NCBI RefSeq assembly: GCF_010183535.1
Contig: NC_071332.1
Span: 16,616,001 to 16,680,000 of the forward strand
Length of the DNA: 64,000 nucleotides
Direction: 5' to 3'
From: Caenorhabditis remanei
Taxonomy: Eukaryota; Nematoda; Chromadorea; Rhabditida; Rhabditidae
Shown here: positions 10,799 through 21,205 of the stretch, in pieces
Layout of the letters: the number at the start of each line of letters is the position of its first letter
Position numbering within the stretch: the first letter of the stretch is position 1
Notes under the pieces: generated by a model
The model's input: the letters and a program-made list of their open reading frames with translations, nothing else
Told to the model about the DNA's origin: nothing
Databases searched by the model: none
Made by a program: the position numbers and the translations under genes

Positions 10799-12030
10799 GC
10801 TAGTTTTGGGTAATTGGAGCCAAAACTCAAAAATCTAATTTTTTTGAAAATTTGTGATTTTTTCTGCGCGAAAAAGTCACATTCGGGACTATCATATACA
10901 CAGGTGAGTCGCGAACGACCCGTTACGGATGCACCGCAAGTCGCGCGCGGTCCGCATAGGAATCATATGTGGGTCCGTATGCGATCAGTAACGGATCGGT
11001 TCGCGAACGGTTTGAATGTAACGGCGAGCGCTTCCTCCCTTCAATTTTTGTTATCATTTACTACAAAACCCCCGTTTTTCCAGTCAAACCATACAAAATG
11101 CATATTTCATTTTGTTTATTCTGAAAAAGATAACATTTGATACATAAATACATAATTAATACATAAATAAATACATAAAAATCACAAAAAATGGGATAAT
11201 TAGGTTCACAAAATTAAGTTCGAATCTGGGACGGAGACGGCGGATGACTTCTGATTTGACCGTTCTTGTACCCCTAAAATCGGAATATTGAGAGTACGGT
11301 ACAATTTTGTAGCTCCTTTTACCGTATTGTTCCATTTGAACTCTGCACCATTTCCCTCGTTAACTGCCGAAATTCTGAAAAAATTTGATTAAAATATTAT
11401 TTTGTATTGGCGATACTTACTTCCATTGTTAGTCGTTTATCCATTTTATGCAGCTGGCGGAGGCCCGAACGTCCATCTTTTCCTTCTGTCGCTATTAATC
11501 ATTTGCTGAAAAGTAATAAATTTAGGATAATTCCATGGAAAGTCAAATGTATCGACGGCTTCCGATGCAATCCTCATGCGAGTAAAATTTTTTAAAGCAA
11601 GATTTTGAACGATCGCGAATGAAAAAAGCTCAAAATTAGAAAAAAAACAAGAAAAATAAATAATTCAGCAAGAAAAAAATAGATGGAAGAGGGTGCAGTC
11701 TTTAGTCCCTCAGACCTCAGCCATCGGTAACGGATCCGTACGCGAATCCGTATTCCAACCGCGCGCGAGTCAATTGCTTTTCCACGCTAAAGTGCAGAGC
11801 CGTATTCTATCCGTTCGCGATTTTTGGAAACGGACCGTACGCGACTGACCAGTCGTGAAAATAGCCGTAACGGATCAGTTACGGACCAGAAACCTGGTCC
11901 ATCCGCATACGGTTGAAGCGCACTTTACCTGTGTAGAATTGGAAGAAATTATCAAAAATTATCAAAAATGTTCAGACTTTCGATGAAAAATGGAAAAAAT
12001 GACAAAATTTTGAAACCGGGCTTCGAGCCT
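10799..12030. repeat. Palindromic AT-rich repeat split by the CpG-rich element
   Basis: The parts left (10799-10898) and right (11934-12030) of the CpG-rich insertion contain GGGTAATTGG, AAAAAGTC and GACTATCAT, then GAATTGGAAGAAATT, CTTTCGATGAAAAAT and a GGGCTTCGAGCC segment. The same succession runs without interruption in the palindrome at 29610-30015. Confidence 0.55.
10899..11933. mobile_element. CpG-rich DNA transposon with TA target duplication (1035 bp)
   Basis: Begins CACAGGTGAGTCGCGAACG and ends ACTTTACCTGTG, with TA on both outer sides (10897-10898 and 11934-11935). The outer ~150-200 bp at each end are dense in CpG-rich words (CGTAACGGATCCGT-like, GCGCGCG, CGTACGCGA); the middle is ordinary AT-rich DNA. 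The flanks join into a copy of the palindromic repeat also seen at 29610-30015, which confirms the insertion boundaries. On the - strand the middle has a 43-codon frame from ATG at 11586 (ends RRKRWTFGPPPAA), without a known domain. A related CpG-rich end is found at 31270-31545. Confidence 0.65.
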
Positions 12031-12577
12031 TCCCGGGCCATAGTGAAACGTTTTTACAGTTTTCAAAATCTACCCATATCACTTTAACATTTTCTTTCTT
12101 TTTTACCAATTCCAAAACACGAAACCTATGACTCTCAAGTTCAAAAAATCAGCTTAACTAGATTTTAGTATTATTATTTATTCTCTTCCTTCCTTCCAAC
12201 ACCAACAAAATGATCTCTGAACATTTGAGCACAAACGAGCTCAGACCTGCACGTAAATAGTCTCTCCCTATTCATTGCGCAGCGCCGCCATTTTCGATCT
12301 TTTACTCTTTCTTCTTCCCTCTCATATTACCCCCTTTTTTAAACTACACTGAATCTTGTTTCATTGGAGAGAGAGAGTTCAACTGCTCTTTTTCTTCTTC
12401 TTCTCACATTTTCTAATTCATAAATCAGAAGCGGGCGTCTATATTTATATCACACCTCTGAGCACATTTGCTTGTTTGATCTCTCTGCTTATCCCTCCCC
12501 TTTTTTGTCTAGCTTTTTCTATCTACTTATTCATCACCACGTCTTCTGAAGTTCATTTCGATCTTCATCTGGAAAAA
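12031..12577. promoter_or_regulatory. Presumed promoter and 5' leader of the receptor at 12578
   Basis: A pyrimidine-rich upstream region with CTTCTTCTTCTTCT runs leads to the ATG at 12578. No defined factor-binding site can be argued from the sequence alone. Confidence 0.35.
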
Positions 12578-15561
12578 ATGTCGGGAGACTCTTCTCCGGA
12601 TTCCTATAATTCTGACTATTTACCGGTGGATTTGGTGGTGGCCGAGGAACCGAACAGCAGTGGTGTGGTCAGTTTGATGGAAAGATGCGCGGTTTGTGGA
12701 AGACCGGCGTTCTGTTACAATTATGGGGTGAGTTGGGGTTACAGTTAGGGGGAAGTCTTCTAGCTAGGAGTACGGTTTCTAGAATTTTTCATGCAAGCGC
12801 TCCCTTAACAAGTATGTCCCAGAAAAGTGTGACCTAACAAAGGGAGGGAGGGAGTTGGGTATTGTTTATTAAAAGGGACATAGGGGATGCACTCACAGGA
12901 AAATAGTCAACTACAAAAATGTAGGCAAACTTGTCAAAATCGGCCAGGCCCGGCTTCAAGAAAAGGTACTTATTTTTTGACCAAATTTTTTTGATTTTCA
13001 AAAGATTTTACATTCTAAAAATCCTTTTTTTTTAATGAACTACCTTTTGGTTGAATTCTGAAGTATCGTCAAAAATTCGAAATTTAAAAAAATTTAATTC
13101 AAACCCCGGCCCGGGCCGGACCGAGACAAGTTTGGACCTAGGTGTTTTTTTTTCGTACAGTATGACGGTATCCGCATGAATTAAGAACCTTAGAATAACC
13201 GCATGCCGTCAAATTCAATAATTTGAAATAAGATCTGGAAACTTTTTGGACTTTCTTTCAAAATCCGGAATTCCGTAATCCCAAGTTCATCTGACATCAT
13301 TTTAAAATGACTCAATTGCTCTTTCCCTCTAAATGCCTCAAATCCGTTTTCGCCATATCCATTCAAAACGAGAATAATGGGCACGTAGATCAAATGTAAT
13401 TGCAGGTTTAACTTGAGTCAGAATACGTGGGTTGACTTCAAGCACAAAAATTTGGAAGAGCTGTGGTATAAGGGATTTCTGAGTTATTGAATTTAAAAAG
13501 TTTGGATAATCTTCAAACAAAAAATTTTAACAATCGAGTTTCGGTCCCTTCACATGTATTCTCCCGGGGATGTGCTTGATGTGCGATGTTATTTGCTTCC
13601 CAAAATCCTTCCTATTGGGATAAAAATTCACTCCTATTAAGTTTTCCCTATATTATTCCTCTTTAAAACCATCCTAAGTACCCAGTAAGCCGATGACCAG
13701 CAACTACAGACCTCCCGGAATATAGTCTAGTTGGTCCGTGACGCAGAATAGAGGAGACTTATATAAAAATCCGGGTGTCATCTTACTTCCCGCATAAATA
13801 TGCCCAAGAATAGTTAAAAACGTGTAGTTTGTGTTTTCTATTGCAGGTCCTCTCCTGCAATGCGTGCAAAATGTTTTTCCGACGAGTTGAAGTGGATCGA
13901 ATCACATACACGTGTAAATATTGGAACAAATGTTACGACGGACACGAGTTTGTTGATGGTAAACACTGACCTTTTTCGCTTCCCTTTTTCACACATTTGG
14001 GTGCGAAAAATCAAAGACTTTTGACCTACAGTACCCCCTTATTCCAGTGAGAAAGAATGCTCCACGCTGCAGGTCGTGTCGGTATCAACGTTGCCTTGAT
14101 GTAGGGATGAAGTATATCCAACCGGGGAAGCCTGAACTAGAGCTGATAATTTCGTCGAGGATAGATGATGAGATCACATCGGTTATCGGGAATCTTCTAT
14201 TCCTTGACTCCAGAAGACGTCACAAAATATTCAACTATTACACGTCGGAAGATACAACGCTGAAAGAAATGGTGACGAGGAGTAAGGGATCGAGGATGGC
14301 TTTGAAGAAGGAGGGACAAGTGATACAGCTTCATGAATGGAGTTTTCTAGCGATTTATGCTTCGGTGGAGATGTTTATGAGTCTGGATTTTATGGAGAAT
14401 ATAGGTAGTGACGATAAGGTAAGACGAGAAGAATAGAGAACAGTTTTCAGCATACTATCTTGAGTTTGAGGTGGATTTTAGGTCAGCCTGAGCCTACTGT
14501 AGTAAAGCCAGACCTACAGTAACACATACTTGCAAACAGGGCCGAAACGGGTCGGGGTGTAACACACTTGAAACTCAATATTATGAGCTGAAAAATATAA
14601 CAAAATGTAGATCTCGGCGAGTTTTATGTCTGTGAGATACTACGGGCCGAATGGCGGATTGTTAATATACCACGGACCGGGAAAAATGCCAAAAAAAAAC
14701 CATTCCAGCCCTTCCCGAGACACATCCCCGTAGTATCTCACAGACATAAAACTCGCCGAGATCTACATTTTGTTATATTTTTGGTCTATACCCATTGCGT
14801 TTCAAGCGAGTTACGCACAAAGTATGGTTTTCAGCATTTATATGCATACATTACTTCCAGATCATCCTGCTCCGCAACTTTGCTCTGAAATCAATGCTCC
14901 TCTCCAGTGCCATGAGATCCCTTGCCGCTAACATCGACCGAGTTATGACTCCTGATGGAAAGGATGTTTATCCGGATTTCATGTACAAGTAGGTGGCAAC
15001 CCACTTTTCTCGATATTCTAGTAACCCCCAATTTCAGAATGTCAATGTTCTCGCACGCGTTTCTCGATGGTATCCGTAGCCGGTTGGTGGTCCGTTTGAT
15101 GAATCTGAAAGTCACCAATGAGGAGCACGTCTTGTTGAATATGCTCTTCTTTTGCTATCCAGGTGAGTTTGTGGTTTGTGTCTTGAATTTTATGTTTAGA
15201 AGGGGGGATTAAGAAATTGCACGTATCTAAGAAAACGAGCTTGATCATTGTGTCTGCCAACTAGAGTATCGTTGAGAGTCAGAAGATCAAAAGTTGAAAG
15301 TTTCCATTTTCAGCACATTCCTTATCTTCTAACGCCAAGAAAATGGTCTCCGCTCGTCAGCGAGTCTACAGTTCCGCCCTTCTCAAGTACTGTCTCCTCA
15401 CATATCAACACTCCGGCCCATCTCGATTCACCGATCTCCTTTCGATCATTCACGTAATCAATAAGCAAGCAGAAGACGTGAACTATCTGACAACTCTATT
15501 CCAATTGTACATGCCGGGAACAGAATATAGAAAACTGTTTGTTGAAGTTTGTCACAGTTGA
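12578..15561 (+). CDS. Nuclear hormone receptor, supplementary nematode family (377 aa)
   Basis: Six exons (12578-12727, 13847-13958, 14048-14418, 14861-14988, 15038-15162, 15314-15561) join in phase to 377 codons and a stop. An acidic N-terminal tail of ~35 residues precedes the DNA-binding domain. Finger 1 uses C37, C40, C54 and C57 (P-box CNACKMFFRR); finger 2 uses C73, C79, C95 and C98, ending RYQRCLDVGM. The ligand-binding domain covers about residues 130-377. The exon break just after the NYG triplet of finger 1 is shared with the genes at 157 and 17838, which supports common ancestry. All zinc ligands are present and the model has no defects. The 1.1-kb first intron and the third intron carry MITE-like repeats. 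An AATAAA lies a few bases after the stop. Confidence 0.92.
12926..13134. mobile_element. Short MITE with GGCCCGG-rich interior
   Basis: About 209 bp with inverted ends CAAACTTGTC and GACAAGTTTG, followed inward by GGCC/CCGG-rich segments on both sides. It resembles the larger element at 33908-34271 in end sequence (ACTTGTC) and composition. It lies in the first intron of the receptor gene. No clean target duplication is visible here. Confidence 0.6.
14558..14816. mobile_element. Palindromic MITE (GAGCTGAAAAATATA family)
   Basis: Long inverted arms: a segment reading GTAGATCTCGGCGAG then TTTTATGTCTGTGAGATACT at about 14607-14641 is repeated in reverse at about 14732-14768. The outer part (CTCAATATTATGAGCTG) and the end (GCGAGTTACG) match the element at 57856-58120, and a half copy lies near 33725-33800. 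It lies in the third intron of the receptor gene. Confidence 0.75.
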
Positions 15562-17837
15562 TATAATATTAATAAAAATAAATTTTTTTCTGAACCCCCG
15601 CGTTCAAGTTTGACTCATTATTGCACGTAACATGTACATATTATCCAGAATCAAAATTTTGCAGAAATTTTATTTGTTGATTTCTGTTGTAAACTTTTTC
15701 TCAAATCCATATAGCCAGAGATCTGACACACGAATCATTTTGAACGGAGATCATAGTTGAGTCCATAGAATAGCTGAACATCGTTTGTGATGCTCAAGAC
15801 ACGATTCAAAGCAGTCAACTATTAAAATTAAGATGACAGTAATACTGCAACCCTGAGGTTTCAAAAGTACTTCTTAACACGCTAATTCCGAATATGTAAT
15901 CCAATTTTGTAGACCGGTTCACTGAACCAAGATATATGCATTTTAACCCGTTTTCAGTGCAAAAAGTGCATTTTTCGAGAGACTCAAAATCAATATTAGA
16001 CCCGATTTTTCCTATTTTTTCCGTGTAACGCCAATTTAGGTTAAAAAAACACATTAGCGTTCAGAAAAAGTATGATAACAACTGTCTACATAACTGTCAA
16101 AAACGAAAGTGATACAATCTTTTTTCTGAAAACTTTTTTATCAGAGAGCGTTGCTAATGTGTTTTTTAACCTAAATTGGCGTTACACGAAAAAATTGAAA
16201 AATTTGGGTCTAAAATTGATTTTCGGACTCTCGTAGAATGTAATTTTTGCACAGGAAATGAAGTACTTAATAGGATATAAGCAAATTTGAAAGCCTCAGA
16301 TACGTCTGGAACATTCCCTAGTTAAACTTCTAAAAGATCCTTCAAATCTATAATACACTGCTACTCTCCGCTTCACATTTCCAAACCTGTTAGGATTATC
16401 AATAAAAATATGAAGTTCAGCACAAACCACAATATTTCCCAACAAAATCATTTTTCTAGGGGGTTTCTGAGAACACTTTCCTATCCAAAAGTTGGTGTGT
16501 ACTCCCACCGTAACCGAATAGTTATTTGTTCATTGGTGTCTCCTTTAGAATATCTGATAATCTGATAATTATCGTCGAGCCAAGCTGCATTTTTTCAACG
16601 GATTCCGAGTCCTTTCCAAGTCAGACTAAAAAACTAAATTTAAGATTCTGATTTCGACAACAACCTGACCATTTTCTATAAATGCAGACGCACTTTCGCA
16701 GATTACACATCATCGTTCTGTGAATTGAATTGGTGGAGACTTTCAGACAGATATACAGATTATACGAGAATGAACAGCAAGAAATGTCAAGGACTCATTA
16801 AGTTTCTCGGACGATTCATCACAGTCTGGGAGCATAAAGTATGGTTAGATTAGGATCGGGGCTCACCACGGTCTTGTATAGTCTCGAGTCTCAGTCCCTT
16901 CAAACTTGCAACGCTGCCTCAAAATTTTCCGTCATCAACAAGAACGAAAACTTTTTTTTAAACAGAAGATCAAAGTTTTTAAGATGTATATTTTCTACGT
17001 AGTGATGATGCTGTATGCAGATAATCTCGGCTGAAAAAGGGCGGATATGAGTCGATTCGAAAAAAAATGAAACGGAAAAAATCCGAAAGAACCAGATCAG
17101 CTCAACAGTTGTTTTTTGGAGATTCTAAAAATAGGCGTCACGTAGAAAAATGTGTCGAATTTTAAAGATCTGTTCCAGGTTTCAGATTTTTCGGTTTCAA
17201 AACGTCCCTGCGAATAAGAGAAAAAATAATGTGTAACAAAAATCACAACGATTAAGCCATAATTTTACTATCCGTTCATGTTTACAAGGCTTATTTTCTT
17301 ATATTTTCTTTTTTCACCCTGTCGATCAATCATCAACAACCATGACTACAGTAGCCGGCTTACAATGTGATGGAATGTGACGTTGCAATCAGAATCCAGT
17401 TTACCTACCAGACGATTCTAGAACATTCCATGATCTTGTTTTACAAACACAAATATTTAGTTTATAGTTCTTGACCCCGGATTTCTCATCTAATAGTATT
17501 ATCCTCAAAGAAAGCCGCTGCTTACCAGGTCATCTTGATACGTACTACGTAGCTACGTCAAAACTACAGTACTCCCAAAAAATTCCAACCAAAAAAAATA
17601 AGATATTATTTAAAAGATGCCACCCTCGCTAAACTATTTTGCAGAAAAAACGCTTTTTGTCATTGAGCTGATGTGAGCTGAGCCATATATTTGAATCGGG
17701 CGCTGTGTGTGCCGCACGGAGAAGAAAAGCGGATTGCTCTGGAAATGTGATCAAGAGGCGCAAAATGAAGAAGCAGACGTGTTTTCTGATGATGGTTCCT
17801 CCTCTTCTCATTCATTTAGAGGGAAGCCAGTGAGAGT
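15562..17837. other. Intergenic between two receptor genes
   Basis: Apart from the palindrome at 15950-16265, this 2.3-kb stretch holds AT-rich DNA without a supported exon. The part near 17700-17837 should contain the promoter of the next receptor. Confidence 0.4.
15950..16265. repeat. Long palindromic repeat (probable MITE)
   Basis: The arm at about 15953-16062 contains GTGTAACGCCAATTTAGGTT and AACACATTAGCGTT. It is repeated in reverse at about 16145-16262 (AACCTAAATTGGCGTTACAC). Some 80 bp of spacer separate the arms. The transcript of either strand would fold into a hairpin. Confidence 0.75.
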
Positions 17838-20800
17838 ATGCTCCCAAACCATCCGAGCTCTCCAATGGAGTATAGGCCTTACGCACAGATGTCACAACAC
17901 CGTCACCTGCCGATTCGTTGTAGTGTATGCAATCAGCAAGCGTATGGAATGAATTATGGAGTGAGTCTGGTGGGAGGGTTACTGTATCTTGTATTCGAAA
18001 TTTCATTTAAGAAAAATATTTCAGGTTCCATCTTGCAATGCTTGCAAAATGTTCTTCCGGAGAGTTGTGATTCTGCAACCCGAGTACAAATGCCGTGGGA
18101 ATGACACGTGCTACATTGGGATAAGTGAGTGGGGCTAGTTGTTCTTTTTGACATTTTGGCCTGAGTCTATGGCTAATTCGGAGTCACATATTGATACTAT
18201 ATGTATTGGTCATACGGTGTTGTCTACTTATTATGTTGTTCTAGTGGAACACATGCTAAAAATATTGTGAAAATTTTAATAGTCGTCCATGAGCAACTTT
18301 GCTGTAGTTTCAGGCCTTTATAGCTCTAGTTTCTGTGTTTTTAATCGACTAGCTAGACAATTAATAAAAAAAGCTTCGATAGATCAAATCGGTTACTGTA
18401 CTCCGACAATCTGAAACTATTCATGACTAGCATCAATGATTAGTTCCAGTGGTGTGCTGTCAGGTGTTGCTTCCGGTGCACTTCACTGTATTATCCTCAC
18501 AACTATAAATCTCAAAAATTCTGAAAAAGAACGAAGCGGATATATCTAGATTTGTTTTTATAGTGAATGGATGTTGAATCGACAGTGCGATCCGAAAGTT
18601 ATACTATTTCATGCATTTTGATCATTCAATATTTTCTATCAATATGTCTGGAAAATAAGAATGAAGCACAATTATAATCAACATTTGATTGTGACTTGAT
18701 TTTTTTGGATTAAATAATATTTTTTATGGCAGAAATTTCTGATATTTAAGCCTTGATGTAATGGCTAGTGCTGGAGTTTATTCAATAAGAAAAAAATTGA
18801 ACCGAAGTACTGTGACCGATAATGTCAGCACTGTTCTTGGTTTTGCTAGAAACAAGAAGATTTGATAACTTGCGGAGACTAAAATTATTGAAATTGAATT
18901 CAATTGTTTTCTCGGTATCATTTGTTTTAGTCAAAACATTAGTCTAACTAGAGTAGCACTAAATACCGTATACCTTCCTCAAACACTTTCGAAGCTGCCA
19001 ATAACTTTCTGAAACCTTAAAAGACGATTGAGGTGATTTAAATAGTAGTAGACTAATTCGACACAGTAAAGATTATTTTTATACTTCACATTTTCGGATT
19101 TCACTAGAAAGGTCATGGAGTCAGTTTGGAGACATGGCGCGTGACTTATATCATTGGAAAGCTGAGGAAACGCTGATTCCAAATATATATTTAGTTTTTG
19201 CCCGCGAGGACTAGTACACGAGAAACATAAGGTCAAAGTTTTGAAAAAGTCAAATTATTACCTTTCTGACACACATGAAATTAAAAAAACAATTTTGGTT
19301 GCAATTTTCGCGTGTTAAAAAGGTAATCATTCTCTATTTTACCTAACTTTGACCTTTTTTAATCAAGCCCAGGCTCAAGGAAAAAAACTGAGTCTATATT
19401 TAGAATCAGCGTATTTTCAGCTTTCCAATGATATAGGTCACGTCATATAACTCCAAACTGACTCCATGACCATCCCTAGTCAGTTCAGAATGACTAATTT
19501 TGATCATATATGACTTATTGTGAAAACCTGTTTTAGTACTTAGTGGTATCTTTTGTTATAGAAAGAAACTCGTGAAAAAAAATTGTTGAGATTCAAGGAG
19601 GTCGCCGTGACAGGTCCTCTCACTGATTGGTTTACTGTAAAAGATTGTGTGACCCAGTTTTCAAAAAAACCATTTTCGATTCATGCTGTGCCCGATAATG
19701 TAGAACATTGACACCAAACCCGAAATACAATAACCGATTCCCTGAAGCTGCATATGCTCTCGTTTGATCTAATGTCGACCTACCGTATCCCACCAAGTCC
19801 ACAACACGTTCTCGGACTTTGATTCACGCATGCTCACCATTTCAACGTCACAAAGAGATTAAGCGACGGTGGAGAACTTGGTCTTATGCGTCGATTATCT
19901 GTTAAAAAGAGTGCCAATAGGAAACTGCAAAAATGTGCAAAAAAAACTTAAGACCGTATTAATTTGTGTCGTCAGAGAATTATCCAATATGATATTTGAG
20001 AGTTTAGACTCTAGTTCTTGTAGTCTCATTCACGGATAAGATTTTGGAATTACACATAGTATGCTAAATGTGTTATCACTCGTAAATCCTCTCAACTCGG
20101 TAACACACAAGAGTGTCCGGAATGATATCAGACTACTCACATAAATTTAATCATTTTAGATGGATCAACGGACCGTCCGAAGTGTCGAGCTTGTCGGTTC
20201 AGACGGTGCTTAGATGTTGGAATGAAATATCGGTGTGGCGATGACGATAACGAGGAAACAACGGTCATGAGCACTGACCAATCACACCATCCGAATATTT
20301 TGGTGACTCCAGTGGACACACTGTGTAGTATGATTCGGTCACTGCTCCATTTGGACACACGGCGGTATAGAAGTTTTGAGCGGATGGAGAGCGATGAGGA
20401 TCCGACGATTGGAGAGGTGTTGAATAGAAGTGTTAGGGGGTTTGCAATGGATAGAATGAATGAGGTAAGGAGATTCAACATCCGGTGAAACCAAGATATA
20501 TACATTTATATTCCAGGCGCCTCGGTCCCCTCTACGTTCCAATCAACAAATCCTCTCGCAATGGAGCTTCTTCGGTGTCTGGACCTCCATCGAGTTCCTC
20601 AACAGTCTTGATTTCATGTCCCTTTTGAACCCAGACGACAAACAAATCATCCTCCAAAGCTTTGCCATGAACTCCTACCTCCTCTCGTCAGCATTCCAAT
20701 CAGCCACCCAACACAGCGACCGTCTGCTGAACCCAGACGGTACCGAGTTGTACCCATCGGGACTCAGCAATATGAAAGAGTTTTCTCACGGTTATGTAAA

Positions 20801-21205
20801 TCGAATTCAAAAGTTATTGGTTTCCAAATTAGGAGAATTGCATATCACCTCGGAAGAGTACATTTTGACGACACTCATTTTGTTCTGCACGCCAAGTAAG
20901 TCTTTTTTGGGATAACTACTGGGTCAATTAAGTAATTGAGTTTTCTTTTAGGACTATCCGGTATGTCTCCATACGCTCAAGGGATAGTGACGGAGCAGCA
21001 AAGAAAGTACTGTAATGCTCTCATGGAGTATCTCAAACTCACTTGGAAGGAGCGCGCACCGCAACGCTTTCAGGAAATCATATCGATTGGGAGCGTGATG
21101 GCGAAGAGTTTTGAAGACGTTCACTACCTTGTCGAGATGCTGAAAATCTTCTATCCAACCTCGTATAATTCGAAAAAGCTGTTTGTGGAGAGCTTGAATA
21201 AATAA
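17838..21205 (+). CDS. Nuclear hormone receptor, supplementary nematode family (386 aa)
   Basis: Five exons (17838-17960, 18025-18124, 20160-20464, 20517-20895, 20952-21205) join in phase to 386 codons and TAA. Finger 1 uses C28, C31, C45 and C48 with P-box CNACKMFFRR, identical to the receptor at 12578. Finger 2 uses C64, C70, C83 and C86, ending CRFRRCLDVGMKY. The second finger is split by a 2.0-kb intron that contains a MITE at 19103-19480. The ligand-binding domain lies in residues ~125-386, with helices such as FGVWTSIEFLNSLDF and a C-terminus KKLFVESLNK that parallels RKLFVEVCHS of the 12578 gene. All zinc ligands and phases are intact, so this is a likely functional close paralog. Confidence 0.92.
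19103..19480. mobile_element. MITE of the ACTAGGGAAGGTCATGGAG family (378 bp)
   Basis: Long inverted ends: ACTAGAAAGGTCATGGAGTC at the left and GACTCCATGACCATCCCTAGT at the right. Each is followed inward by TTATATCATTGGAAAGCTGA, CCAAATATATATTTAG and GGTCAAAGTT-type segments. Relatives lie at 21987-22163, 24745-25576, 32560-32753, 46085-46258 and 48468-48650. Confidence 0.8.
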
